DNA from: Anaerolineae bacterium
GTDB lineage: Bacteria > Chloroflexota > Anaerolineae > Aggregatilineales > Phototrophicaceae
NCBI GenBank assembly: GCA_022820125.1
Contig: JAJEGA010000011.1
Span: 61,617-125,616 of the forward strand
Direction of reading: 5' to 3'
DNA: 64,000 nucleotides
Shown here: in pieces, positions 53,781-62,940 of the stretch
Numbering within the stretch: position 1 is the first letter of the stretch
How the letters are laid out: every line of letters starts with the position of its first letter
Notes under the pieces: generated by a model
Databases searched by the model: none
Told to the model about the DNA's origin: nothing
What the model saw: only the letters and a program-made list of their open reading frames with translations
Position numbers and translations under genes: made by a program

Positions 53781-56495
53781 TTATAGCGTCGTTTGATCGT
53801 CTCGGCGACTGCGCTTAGGATCATCGGCATCGGTCGCATCGGCGCCTGGCTTATCGTAGTTGAGCCAAGCCGGGGGCGCCTCGGCCGCTTGATCGGCATC
53901 CGCAATCAGATCACCGCCCAAGCCGATATCGTCGAAATCGAAGTCGGCGCCCGCAGCCGAAATCTCGTCGGTCGCCTTTTCGAAATCGAAATCAGCGTCA
54001 TCGACGCCAATCGCATCATAATTGAGCGACTCCGCATCTTCATCCAGCGTGATGGCGATGGTCTTTTCGGTTGGGGATTCAAGATCAAAATAATCGTCCC
54101 AATCGAGGCTCGCGAAGCTCAGCTGCTGAGTATCCTCATCGAGACTGATGGCGTCGAGCTTGTCCGTTGGCGTATCAAAATTGAAGTAATCGTCAAAGGT
54201 GAGGTCGTCCAGGTCGAGCGCCTCAATGTCTTCGTCCAGGCTGAGCGCGGTGACGGCGGTCACGGCGGCGGGTGTACCGGCTGCGCGGTTCTGCATGGTG
54301 GTCAGCCAAGCGGGTGGATTGCTGAAGCGGAAGTAAGGCGTGGCGGACGCTTCGTCCGGGTCGATCGCCTTCATCTCGCCGGTCTCTTCCTGCACGATAT
54401 CGCTGACCCAGGCGAACTCCTTGCCCGGCGATGACATCGGACGGGCATATTCATTCACATCATCGGTCGAGGCGTCATTCTCGCGATCCAAACCCGGCAC
54501 AACCGCATTCAGCCAATCGGGCGCGCCGTCGCCGCCGGCATCTTCCACAAAATCAGCCAGCTGATCGGCATCATCCAAACCCCAGGCCCGCGCCTGCTCT
54601 TTTGCTGAAGAGAGCCTGCTATCGGGCGTCGCGAGCGCCGCTTCGTCATCGGCGGACGATAGGGCGCGCAGCTCGCCGTCACCCAAGTCTCGGGGGTCAT
54701 CGCGCAGCCAATCGACGTAAGGGTCGTCATCATCGTCATCGCCCAATTCCGCGCCCCAGCCTTCGATCAATTCGGCGTTCAGTTGATTGGGGTCGTCGGC
54801 TTCAGCGGGATCAAGCAGCAAGCCGGCGCGGGCCGCTTCATCGGCTTCGAGCCAGGCGGTTCCGGGGGGAGAATGCAGCAGGTCGTCGTCAATATCCAAG
54901 GCGCTCTCGCCGGCTTCCTCAGCGGCGCCAGCGGGCTCGGCGGTGATCCAATCTTCAATGTCGCTCAGGCGCAGCGGCTCGGTGTCAGAATCAAGCTTGA
55001 GCAGGTTTTGCAGTTGTTCATCTTCGCCGAAGAGGTCAAGCTCGCTATCGCTGTTCTTGTCCATCGCCTCGCGCATCGCCGCCGATAACCAAGGCGCGCC
55101 GCCGGCATCTTCGTCTTCACCCGCCTTCACCCATTCGCGTTCGAAATCGTCGAGATAAGCCAGGGACTCGTCTTCAGCTTCGAGCTCAAGGCTGCCTCCC
55201 TGGATTTCCGCCATCCAGCCGCCGTCTTCTTCCGAGGAGTCCAGGCGCTCCAACAAGTCGGTCAAGTCGTCATCCAAGTCGGCGCGCATGGCTTCAGGCT
55301 CGGCTGTTTCAGCCTCATCGGAGGCGGCGCGCGCCTGGGCGACAAACTCGACCACGCCCTCATCATCATCCGCGTCTTCCTCTACGAGCGGCAGGTCGTC
55401 GCTCTCGTCCGCCCCGGGAGCAACTGGCTCGATGAAGCCCCGCTCCTCCATCGAGGCGAGCAGCGCTTCGGCATCGTTCTCGCTTTGAGGCGCCTCGCTG
55501 ACCGAAGCCACCGGCTCGCCAATCACGAGTTCGCTGAACAAGTCTTCCAGCTGTTCGTCAGAGAGCAAATCGTCGAGATCGGCGGTGACATCTTGTTCAG
55601 CCGGCGCCGGCTCGCCCTCGTCAATCCCCAGCAGCGCGCCAAGCCCGCCGCCGCTTTCGTCCGCGTCAGCGCCCGCCTCGCCCAAGTTGTCGAGCCATTC
55701 CGGATTAACTATTTCATTTTCGCGCGGCATTGCGCTGTAGTCCAACCGCTCCAGCAGCAGCAGGGTCTCGGGCGCTTCTTCGCCCGTCGCCATTTGATGC
55801 GCCAGATAGGGGTCGAGGTCTTCAATGCGCTCGAGATAGCGCTGCGCATCCGATGGGCGCTGTTCCGCCAGCCAGAGCTCGGTCATGATGCGATTGGCGT
55901 CGATGGCGTAGGGCAGCCGATCGAGGATGTCAAGCGCGGCTTCGGCGGCGTCCATTCGCTGGCCATCAAGCCAAAGCGCGCGCGCCCGCAAGAGCTGCAA
56001 GTCGATGCGCTGCGGGTTGTTCTCCATTGCCGCCGCCAGCGTATCAAGCGCCCCCGTCAACAGATTGGCGCGGATATGCTGCTGCGTCAAGGCGGCGGCG
56101 CTAAGCTGCATGCGATCAATCTCTTCGTGCCGATGAACGCGATAAAGCTCGCGGACGAGCGCAATGGTTTCCTGGTCGTTCGGCTTTTGATCGAGCGCGC
56201 GCTCGGCGTGCCAGATGGCGCGGTCGTATTGCTCAAGCTGCTCAAAAACGCGGGCCAGCTGCGAATGCGTATGAAAGTCTTGCGGCTGCGCCCCGAGCGC
56301 CCGGCGGAGCAGGCTCCCCGCTTCGTCCCAGCGGCCGCTCGCGACCAGCGCATCGCCCAATTGCTGATAGGCGCGCAGGTTCTTGGGTTGGGATTTAAGA
56401 ATGTGGCGGGCATGGGCGATCACTTCGTCGTAGCGGTTCTCGCCCAAGAGGCGCTCGAGCTCGTTCTGATAAGCGCTCAAACTGATCTCGGCCAT
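53781..56495 (-). CDS. Large TPR protein with acidic tail and repeated WL motifs
   Basis: A 904-residue protein. Residues 1-240 form TPR helices (ARHILKSQPKNLRAYQQLGD, then LLRRALGAQPQDFHTHSQLA). The rest is highly acidic with short hydrophobic motifs: PEWLDNLG, APWLSAAM, TAWLEAD, PDWLNAVV, PAWLTTM, PPAWLNYD. Near the C-terminus three related blocks of about 30 residues recur (LDEDIEALDLDDLTFDDYFN; LDEDTQQLSFASLDWDDYFD; LDEDAESLNYDAIGVDDADF). CAGGA 7 nt upstream supports the ATG at 56493-56495. The paired gene downstream has the same WL motifs. A scaffold binding several partners is an inference. Confidence 0.8.
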   Translation of the reverse strand: MAEISLSAYQNELERLLGENRYDEVIAHARHILKSQPKNLRAYQQLGDALVASGRWDEAGSLLRRALGAQPQDFHTHSQLARVFEQLEQYDRAIWHAERALDQKPNDQETIALVRELYRVHRHEEIDRMQLSAAALTQQHIRANLLTGALDTLAAAMENNPQRIDLQLLRARALWLDGQRMDAAEAALDILDRLPYAIDANRIMTELWLAEQRPSDAQRYLERIEDLDPYLAHQMATGEEAPETLLLLERLDYSAMPRENEIVNPEWLDNLGEAGADADESGGGLGALLGIDEGEPAPAEQDVTADLDDLLSDEQLEDLFSELVIGEPVASVSEAPQSENDAEALLASMEERGFIEPVAPGADESDDLPLVEEDADDDEGVVEFVAQARAASDEAETAEPEAMRADLDDDLTDLLERLDSSEEDGGWMAEIQGGSLELEAEDESLAYLDDFEREWVKAGEDEDAGGAPWLSAAMREAMDKNSDSELDLFGEDEQLQNLLKLDSDTEPLRLSDIEDWITAEPAGAAEEAGESALDIDDDLLHSPPGTAWLEADEAARAGLLLDPAEADDPNQLNAELIEGWGAELGDDDDDDPYVDWLRDDPRDLGDGELRALSSADDEAALATPDSRLSSAKEQARAWGLDDADQLADFVEDAGGDGAPDWLNAVVPGLDRENDASTDDVNEYARPMSSPGKEFAWVSDIVQEETGEMKAIDPDEASATPYFRFSNPPAWLTTMQNRAAGTPAAVTAVTALSLDEDIEALDLDDLTFDDYFNFDTPTDKLDAISLDEDTQQLSFASLDWDDYFDLESPTEKTIAITLDEDAESLNYDAIGVDDADFDFEKATDEISAAGADFDFDDIGLGGDLIADADQAAEAPPAWLNYDKPGADATDADDPKRSRRDDQTTL

Positions 56496-56821
56496 AAGGA
56501 TCCTGACTTGCTGTGCTAAGCCGGCAAATTTCTTTGCAGTATAGCATGGGAGCCTGGATGGCGTTTGGCCTACGCTTGCGATCCACGCCGCCGTTCGCCC
56601 CGATTATGTCTTCGTCCAGCAGGCGACTCACCTTTTCTCCCTTCAAGGCACGTCCGTTGCTGAGTCACAATACACCGCCAGGCGCGAATTGAATATTCTA
56701 TATGTGTGGGCTAGCCGCCGGCTCGCCCGTACAGCCTCTCAATTGGTTTGGCAAATTCTTGTGTACCGCAGTCGTTATCACTACTTACTTGGAATCACCT
56801 CTGCCCCTTTGCGGCAATGCC
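56496..56821. other. Gene-free gap with one decayed hairpin
   Basis: Apart from a degenerate GTGGGCTAGCCGCCGGCTCG hairpin at about 56704-56735, nothing is recognisable in this stretch between the TPR gene and the phosphotransferase gene. Open frames here lack coding character. Confidence 0.4.
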
Positions 56822-57706
56822 CTAAACATAATCGCGTATCCCGTCTTCAAACTCGGCTTCATCGCCATCGCGCAGGGCGTAAAGCGCCTGAATCAGCGCG
56901 TAATGGCGCCAGTAAAAGCGCGCCCGCCGCTTGCCCGTTCCCAGCGCCGGGTAGTGACGGCAGACGCGCTCGACGAAGGTCTCGCCGTAGCTAGCGAGCA
57001 ATGCGCCCAGGTCTTGCGCCGGGTCGCCCGGACCACAGAAGCCGAAGTCGATAATGCCGCTGATTCGTCCGTCTCGGTAGAGGATGTTGCCCGTCCCGAA
57101 GTCGCCGTGAATCAGGCACTCGCCATAGCGCCATAAATCCGCGTCATTCAGCGCCCGTTCAAAGTTTCGCGCCACCTGTTCACGGGCGTCGCCGCGCATA
57201 TATGGAAAGAGCTTGGCGCGCATGGCGTCGCCGAGCCGCGCCCATTCGTCCCTGGCGCTTTCGCCAGCGGACGTCAAGCCAAGCTCAGCCGGCGGAATGG
57301 CCTGCAGCGTCCGCAAGAAGCCCGCCAGATCACGCGCGATACCTTCCAGGATCGCGTCGTCGGCTTTTGGCGCGGCGAATTTCTCGCGCAGAAGGGGCTC
57401 GCCGGGAATAAGCGGATAGCCCATGAAGAGCGGGAGGCCCGCGCCGTCGTATGCATGGCAGCGCGGTTCGGGAATTGGCAGGGGCAGTCTGCCCGCCAGG
57501 CGCGGCAGGATTTGCAGCTCGCGCGCCAGGTCGGCGGCTGCGCCCACGCTCTTGGGAAAGCGGAAGATCCAGCGCTCATCGAGGCAAAGGACATGATTGA
57601 ACTGACCGGAGGATTGCAAGAGTTGAGCCTCGCGAAAGGCCAGTTCGGGCAGATGCCGCTTGAGCAGCGCGAGGTAATGATTCGTCAGAGGCGAGAGCTG
57701 TGCCAT
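56822..57706 (-). CDS. Aminoglycoside/macrolide phosphotransferase-family kinase
   Basis: A 294-residue APH-family kinase. CLDERWIFRFPKS holds the ATP-binding Lys, LIHGDFGTGNILY (about 195) the catalytic Asp and metal Asn, and GIIDFGFCGPGDPAQDLGAL the DFG-type Asp. This resembles the branch that phosphorylates macrolides or small metabolites. The start is uncertain; the ATG at 57704-57706 (MAQLSPLTNHY) is chosen because the upstream 26 residues are not family-like. A resistance phenotype cannot be assumed, since many members act on endogenous substrates. Confidence 0.87.
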   Translation of the reverse strand: MAQLSPLTNHYLALLKRHLPELAFREAQLLQSSGQFNHVLCLDERWIFRFPKSVGAAADLARELQILPRLAGRLPLPIPEPRCHAYDGAGLPLFMGYPLIPGEPLLREKFAAPKADDAILEGIARDLAGFLRTLQAIPPAELGLTSAGESARDEWARLGDAMRAKLFPYMRGDAREQVARNFERALNDADLWRYGECLIHGDFGTGNILYRDGRISGIIDFGFCGPGDPAQDLGALLASYGETFVERVCRHYPALGTGKRRARFYWRHYALIQALYALRDGDEAEFEDGIRDYV

Positions 57707-57972
57707 TTCAAGCCATGTTTTGAGTTCATGATAAGGGATAGACTCCAAGAAAGACAGGCAAATATAGCTAGGGGGTCCAAGCATCCTTCGCCATCAACAG
57801 GGCTCAGGCGGTCTGGCGCATCCGCATACCCCCGGGGGGCGGCCGCAGCGTAGGAATCTTTTAATCGAAAAGCCGTCCAGCGCTTAAGGCTTCTTGCGCA
57901 GACATTCACCGAGGACGGCAAATTGAGCGGCGCGCGAGGGCTAATCTTTCTTTTGAAACACGATTCTCATAT

Positions 57973-59010
57973 TCACTGAATTGCCGCTACCGACAGGGTC
58001 CCGCTCTCATCCGACACCGCGATACAGCGATCATCCGGCGACCAAGCCAGGTTGGCAATCGGCGCTTTGAACACAGCATCCGCCAGCAGAGCGGTTTTCT
58101 TCTTCTTGACTTTCCAGATCGCCAGCAGGCCATCATTGCCGCCAGACGCCAGCAACATGCCCTGCCGCTGAAACTTCAGATGCTTGATGAGATGCTGATG
58201 TCCTTCCAACATTATTGGTCGAGTGTTTGCGGGACCCGCGCCGGAACAGTCCCAGATCACAACCTGAGTCCCGCCGCCGGTCGCCAGATAGCGGCTGCTG
58301 AAGCTCCATGCCAGCTCGAGCACCTTGGTTTCGTAGCCCCACATCTGCAGATCTTTGCCGGTATCGGCGATCCAGAAATGCACTGTCGAGTCCTGGTCGC
58401 CCGTGGCGATGTATTTGCCATCGGGGCTCCATTCCAATGTGAGCGTCGACCCCTGCCATTCAAAACGGCGCAGTGGTTCCGGCTCTGCAGGGTCATACAG
58501 CACGACTCCATTGTAGGCGGAGATGGCGAACTGAACCCCGTCATAGCGCCACTTGATGTCGGTAATGGTGCTGTTCGCATCGGGATATTCTCGGATCAAT
58601 TCCCCGCTGCTGTTCCACAGTCGAAGTTTGCGCCCGGCGGCTGACACGAGCCAATCGCCCACCGGGCTGAAGGCGACGCGCTCCACCCAGCTCGCCCCGC
58701 CTGACATTTCGGATGTCTGCGTTCCCGTCTCGGCATCCCAAAGCCGCGCTTTGCCGTCTTGCCCGACGCTAGCGAGCAGACGGCTGTCTTTGTGCCAGGA
58801 AATTGCCATCGTATCGAGGGCATGGCCGCGCAGCACCCGCTGAACCGCGCCATCCGCGCTATCAAACAGCGTGATTGGGCCGGACACGCCGGCAATTGCC
58901 AAGCGTTTGCCATCCGGCGACCACGCCAGCCCAATCGGGTGATCGTCAATATTGACGCGCCATACTGCTTTGAGCGATGGTTGCGCCCGTTTGTGCTTGC
59001 GCCGCGTCAT
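57973..59010 (-). CDS. WD40-repeat protein
   Basis: A 345-residue beta-propeller with about seven WD40 repeats; examples are LAWSPDGKRLAIAG, ISWHKDSRLLASVGQDGKAR followed by LWD, and LEWSPDGKYIATGDQDSTVH. The basic N-terminus (MTRRKHKRAQ) precedes the first blade, and there is no signal peptide. The ATG at 59008-59010 overlaps the stop of the GTPase gene by 4 nt (ATGA), better than the ATG four codons upstream. The coupling with a COG0523 GTPase suggests a shared job, possibly metal-transfer assembly. Confidence 0.9.
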   Translation of the reverse strand: MTRRKHKRAQPSLKAVWRVNIDDHPIGLAWSPDGKRLAIAGVSGPITLFDSADGAVQRVLRGHALDTMAISWHKDSRLLASVGQDGKARLWDAETGTQTSEMSGGASWVERVAFSPVGDWLVSAAGRKLRLWNSSGELIREYPDANSTITDIKWRYDGVQFAISAYNGVVLYDPAEPEPLRRFEWQGSTLTLEWSPDGKYIATGDQDSTVHFWIADTGKDLQMWGYETKVLELAWSFSSRYLATGGGTQVVIWDCSGAGPANTRPIMLEGHQHLIKHLKFQRQGMLLASGGNDGLLAIWKVKKKKTALLADAVFKAPIANLAWSPDDRCIAVSDESGTLSVAAIQ

Positions 59011-60362
59011 GACGCGAGACATTCGCGGAAGCCGTTTTCCAGCGCATCCCGATCCAGGTTGCGCCCGATGAAGATCATCTTGTTTTGACGCCGTTCGGCG
59101 CCCCAGGGGCGATCCGGGCTGCCATCAAAGAGCATGTGCACCGCCTGAAATACGAAGCGCTTATCCCAACCGCGCACGCTCAACACGCCTTTCATGCGGA
59201 AGATGTCCTGCCCTTGTTCGCGCAAGAGCTGGCTGAGCCAGCCATTGAGCTTCTCTAGCTGGAGATCGCCGGGGATGGTGATGCCAACGGAAGACACTTC
59301 TTCGTCGTGTTCATGATCGGGCTTGTATTCGCGGGTCTTGAGCGGGTCCGGCACGGAATCCGCGCCGCGCAAGCAGGCGTCGAATTCGTCCGGGTGATGT
59401 TCGGTGAACAGTTGGTAATAGCCCGGCTGTTCGATCGCGACATTGAAGACGGTCTCACCGTTTTCGTTCAGCACGAGCTGGTTGTACTGTCCTTTGCCAA
59501 GGCGCATCATTTCGCCCGCCACTAAAGCCTGCTCATCTTCCGAGAAGGTCAGCACGGCGTCCATCAGCGTCGCTTCCTGCGCCGCTAATCCCATATTCGC
59601 CAGCGGCAACAGCGCGGCGCCCATGGCCGGGTCTGGTCCATCACCCATCATCCATTTGTAGGTCCCGGCGTTCAGTTGATAGATGCCCGACCATTCAAAG
59701 GGGTATTCCGGCTCCATGAACTTCGGGTCGATCTCCAGCGCCCGTTCGAGATCGAAGCCGCCCACATTCAGGATCTTGTCCATCTCGACCACGGCGTCGC
59801 GGCTGCGATAGATTTTCGCCATGCTGTTCATGCTTTTGATGCGGGCTTCCAGTCGCTCGAGGTCTCCCGGGGCGACCAGATCAATCTTGTTGAGCAGGAT
59901 GACATCGGCAAAGGCAACCTGTTCTTTGGCTTCGTCGCTGTCGTCAATATGTTCCCAGATGTGCTTGGCGTCGACCAAGGTGACAATCGCATCCAAATGG
60001 AGCTTCTGCTGCATGTCATCATCGACGTAAAAGGTCTGCGCGACGGGACCGGGGTCAGCCATGCCGGTGGTTTCGATCATGATGTAATCAAACTTGTCGC
60101 GGCGTTTCATAAGATGGCCAAGGATGCGAATCAGATCGCCGCGCACGGTGCAGCAGATGCAGCCGTTGTTCATCTCGAAGATTTCTTCTTCCGCGCCAAT
60201 GACCAGATCGTTATCGATGCCGACCTCGCCAAATTCATTCTCAATCACCGCGATTTTTTTGCCGTGATTTTCGGTAAGGATGCGGTTGAGCAGCGTGGTT
60301 TTGCCGGACCCCAGAAAACCGGTCAGCACCGTAACGGGAACTCGTGATTCAGCTGTATTCAT
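59007..60362 (-). CDS. COG0523 (CobW/ZNG-type) GTP-dependent metal chaperone
   Basis: A 451-residue G3E-family GTPase implicated in loading or sparing zinc and other metals. Walker A is TGFLGSGKTTLLNRIL (about 14-29), the metal-binding GCICCTV has the CxCC motif, IETTGMADPGP is the switch region and LLNKIDLV the base-recognition motif. The C-terminal domain ends with MKGVLSVRGWDKRFVFQAVH and WGAERRQNKMIFIGRNL, as in the family. An acidic/His stretch (PDHEHDEE) may bind metal. GAGGAGG 10 nt upstream supports the ATG at 60360-60362. It lies in a cluster with a Fur-type regulator, which suggests zinc control. Confidence 0.93.
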   Translation of the reverse strand: MNTAESRVPVTVLTGFLGSGKTTLLNRILTENHGKKIAVIENEFGEVGIDNDLVIGAEEEIFEMNNGCICCTVRGDLIRILGHLMKRRDKFDYIMIETTGMADPGPVAQTFYVDDDMQQKLHLDAIVTLVDAKHIWEHIDDSDEAKEQVAFADVILLNKIDLVAPGDLERLEARIKSMNSMAKIYRSRDAVVEMDKILNVGGFDLERALEIDPKFMEPEYPFEWSGIYQLNAGTYKWMMGDGPDPAMGAALLPLANMGLAAQEATLMDAVLTFSEDEQALVAGEMMRLGKGQYNQLVLNENGETVFNVAIEQPGYYQLFTEHHPDEFDACLRGADSVPDPLKTREYKPDHEHDEEVSSVGITIPGDLQLEKLNGWLSQLLREQGQDIFRMKGVLSVRGWDKRFVFQAVHMLFDGSPDRPWGAERRQNKMIFIGRNLDRDALENGFRECLAS

Positions 60363-60444
60363 TATGTTTCTGCCTCCTCTATTGAACTGTCGTTTGAACT
60401 TTCGTTTTCGTACTTTTAGCAGAACAAGAAAATAATGAGAATTT

Positions 60445-60515
60445 GTAGGGGCGTCTCGCCGAGACGCCCGCGTTTCCATGTCTACTAGCAGGGCGTTTCA
60501 GCGAAACGCCCCTAC
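60445..60515. repeat. Head-to-head pair of GTAGGGGCG hairpin repeats
   Basis: 60445-60470 (+, core TCTCGCCGAGA) and 60491-60515 (-, core TTTCAGCGAAA), placed between the CobW-like gene and the COG0523 GTPase gene, in its likely promoter region. Confidence 0.85.
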
Positions 60516-60549
60516 CTTTGGGATATGAAGCGATTGTCCGGTTTTTGCA

Positions 60550-61014
60550 TCAACCAGGCAACGCTTCAAGCCCTAAAGCGGCATGAACAGCCTCCGAGAA
60601 ATCAAATGGCTCATAAACCTGAATATCGCTGTAAGCCTTCAGTTTCCGCGCCAGATACGGGTTATGCGTCTGAGCAAGCCGATCAATGAGAGACACTGTT
60701 GTAATCTGAAGGTCTTCACTGCGCAAACCATCCAGGATCGTCGCCAGCGCCCCCGAATCCGCCTGCGCAGAGACGGGCAGAATCGCATAATCAGCATCAA
60801 GTCGCCCCAGCTGCGAGATCAGCGCCGGCGCCAGCGAACAGCAGACACAACCGCCCGCCAGCCGTTGCCGCCTTAGCCCAGCTATCGCCAGCGGCGCATC
60901 GCTATTGTCGATCAGCGCGAGGCGATCAGTCTTGGCAGACAACACTTCAATGAGCGCCTGCGTGAACCGGGCTTTTGGCTGATGCAGCATCCCGGTGATG
61001 ACGATCAACCGCAT
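60550..61014 (-). CDS. CobW-like protein with CxCC motif but decayed P-loop
   Basis: A 154-residue protein related to the N-terminal GTPase domain of COG0523 proteins. It keeps the first strand (LIVITGM), the LALIDNSDAPL strand and the metal-binding GGCVCCSLA motif with all three Cys, but the P-loop is replaced by GMLHQPKARFTQAL with no GKT/S. The NKxD motif is replaced by SLIDRLAQTH. It therefore probably binds metal but not GTP. The gene lies 2 nt after the upstream DegT-like gene and in the same cluster as the active COG0523 GTPase and the Fur regulator. Confidence 0.65.
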   Translation of the reverse strand: MRLIVITGMLHQPKARFTQALIEVLSAKTDRLALIDNSDAPLAIAGLRRQRLAGGCVCCSLAPALISQLGRLDADYAILPVSAQADSGALATILDGLRSEDLQITTVSLIDRLAQTHNPYLARKLKAYSDIQVYEPFDFSEAVHAALGLEALPG

Positions 61015-61016
61015 GG

Positions 61017-62169
61017 CTAATCTCCCGCTGCGAAGGCGCCATCCAGGGCGAACAACGGGCGGTAGGCATCATGCCCGGCGCCATAAGTTCGATCCATCAA
61101 GGCGGCGTACTCGGCCGCATGCGCTGGATTGCTGCGCCAGCGCACACCTAGATACTCCGCCGCTTTGACGATGCCCAGCACACCGTGTTTAATCTCCTCA
61201 AAGGTGTAATCGGGCCCCACCGGGACGTATAACCAGCGGGCGAGATTCGCCGCCGTCGCTCGGTGATCGGGCGCGCCGTCAGCCCGGAGCGCGGCGTAAT
61301 GCAAAGGCTGAATCTGCGGCAGCCAGCACGGGCGTATTTTCCTGCTCAACATAGGCGTAAAAGGTGGGGACATCGCACTCCGGCGGAATCTGCACCGCGA
61401 CCGCGGTCGCCAGCGCCAGCCTGTTGGGCTCGTGCGTCGCCAGCCCGGCCGCTTCACGCAGGCCGCGCCGCGCCTCCGCCAAATTCGCGCTTTGCCGCTC
61501 CGCCAGTTCTGGCAGGCGTTCACACTGCGCTAATGCCTGCGCCGCGTTCGGGCAGTCCGCCGGCTGACGTAATGCTTTGACCTTGGCATAGAGCGCCGCA
61601 TCACTGAATGCCAGCAACGCGCCGGGGCGGTCATCAGCCAGATGCAAGCCGTAGAGCGTCACCGCCGGGCGCGCGGCCGGGCCGGGCATAGGCAGGGTGT
61701 CGGCGAAGTCGAGCCAGGCAGCATCCTGCGGCTGCCACAACCCGCGAAGCACCTGCGTCCAACTGAAGCGCGTACCGGGCGTCGCCAGCCGCAGATCCGC
61801 GTCAAAGTCCAGAAAGCGCGGCCGCGCCTCATGATGTTTGACCGACTCCGCCAGATCATGGCTGGCATTCGCCGGCATACCCACCCATTCACCTGGCTGA
61901 ATCCCGGCCGCCTGATGCAGCAAGCGGCGAGCGCGGTAGGCATCGCGCGCCAGCAGAACCATTGCGCCGCCCAGCCGATCCGACCAGGCCTCTTCGGCGA
62001 ACGCAAGCGTCGCATCGGCATGAATTGCGGTGTCAGGGGGCGGGGTCAGCACATCATCCAGCGGTGGATGGGCGGCATAATCCGCGCCACGCACCGGCAA
62101 ACCACCCAGCGCCCCCACCGGGCAAAATCCGCCTAGCCACAATGTTCCCCAATCGACAGACAAATTCAT
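61017..62169 (-). pseudogene. DegT/DnrJ/StrS-like protein disrupted by one frameshift
   Basis: Read from the ATG at 62167-62169, the first frame runs to 61279 and gives MNLSVDWGTLWLGGF onward. Family-like segments are GMPANASHDLAESVKHHEAR, then RFLDFDADLRL, and LYGLHLADDRPGALLAFSDA. In known DegT-type enzymes the equivalent position before the GG/G is the PLP-binding Lys; here it is not evident. Near 61320 the homologous reading passes to another frame (LPQIQPLHYAALRADG to GAFAAGD, ending at 61017), so one base has been lost or gained, unless it is a sequencing error. The assignment to the DegT fold is tentative. Confidence 0.55.
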
Positions 62170-62190
62170 CGTGTTCTTTCTCCTGAATCA

Positions 62191-62631
62191 TCAATCGGTT
62201 TGCTGACAGTCCGCGCAGGCGCCAAAGAGTTCCAATCGGCTATTGATAATGTGATGCCCGCTGGCGTCTTCTGTGTGCTGAATCAGATCGTCCAGCGGCT
62301 GGCTGTCGAGATAATCCGCTCGTCCGCAGTCCAGACAGATAAAGAGCATCATTAGCTCAGGCAGGGTTGGCACGAAGCGACTGCATCCCTGATAACCATG
62401 AACGCGGCGTATTAAGCCCAGGTTTTCGAGCTTCTCGACCATGCGGTAAACCGTCGCTCTGCCGGTTTTTGGGCGCGACTGCCGGGCGGCATCCCAAGCC
62501 TGCTCGGCGCTGAGCGGATATTGGCTGTGCGCGAAGATATCGATCAAGGTCTCCTGAACTGTCGTCACACGGAAGCCGCTCTCGTCGAGCGCAGCCAGCC
62601 AGTCTTCGGGATTGATGCTTTGCTTGGGCAT
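62191..62631 (-). CDS. Fur-family regulator, probably Zur
   Basis: A 146-residue Fur-type repressor. The winged-helix part contains FRVTTVQETLIDIFAHSQYP and TGRATVYRMVEKLENLGLIR, the recognition helix. The C-terminal dimerisation domain carries FICLDCGRADYLD and FGACADC, two CxxC zinc sites, and DASGHHIINSRLELFG with the His cluster. The start is the ATG at 62629-62631, with GAGG about 11 nt upstream. Two palindromes 27-71 nt upstream look like its own operators. Zinc is favoured over iron because of the neighbouring COG0523 GTPase. Confidence 0.9.
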   Translation of the reverse strand: MPKQSINPEDWLAALDESGFRVTTVQETLIDIFAHSQYPLSAEQAWDAARQSRPKTGRATVYRMVEKLENLGLIRRVHGYQGCSRFVPTLPELMMLFICLDCGRADYLDSQPLDDLIQHTEDASGHHIINSRLELFGACADCQQTD

Positions 62632-62657
62632 GAGACATCCAACCTCGCGCTTCTTAT

Positions 62658-62702
62658 TGATACCACGTATCAGTAACATTGCTATTGATACCATGTATCA
62701 AT
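62658..62702. promoter_or_regulatory. Two Fur/Zur-box-like palindromes
   Basis: Box 1 is TGATACCACGTATCA (62658-62672) and box 2 ATTGATACCATGTATCAAT (62684-62702), whose arms ATTGATAC and GTATCAAT are perfect. Centre-to-centre spacing is 28 bp. They lie just upstream of the fur-family gene and resemble the TGATAnnnnnTATCA type of Fur/Zur site, suggesting autoregulation. Confidence 0.75.
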
Positions 62703-62940
62703 AAGGTTGGCAACAGGAAATCTGAATCGAGGTCAGGTTGAGCGGTCGACCGGTAACAGCGCCTTCAACACCACTAGCGGCTTATCGCGCTTCAGCAGAA
62801 ACTTTCTTTCAGCGGCCGCCCTTCATCATGTGATAATGCGCCTCTAATCCACGCGCAATATAAAGCCTTGCCCACTTAAAGACCGTGACATAGGCTAAGG
62901 AGTTATGTCGACCGCCTAGACTTCAGACAGGAATATCCTG

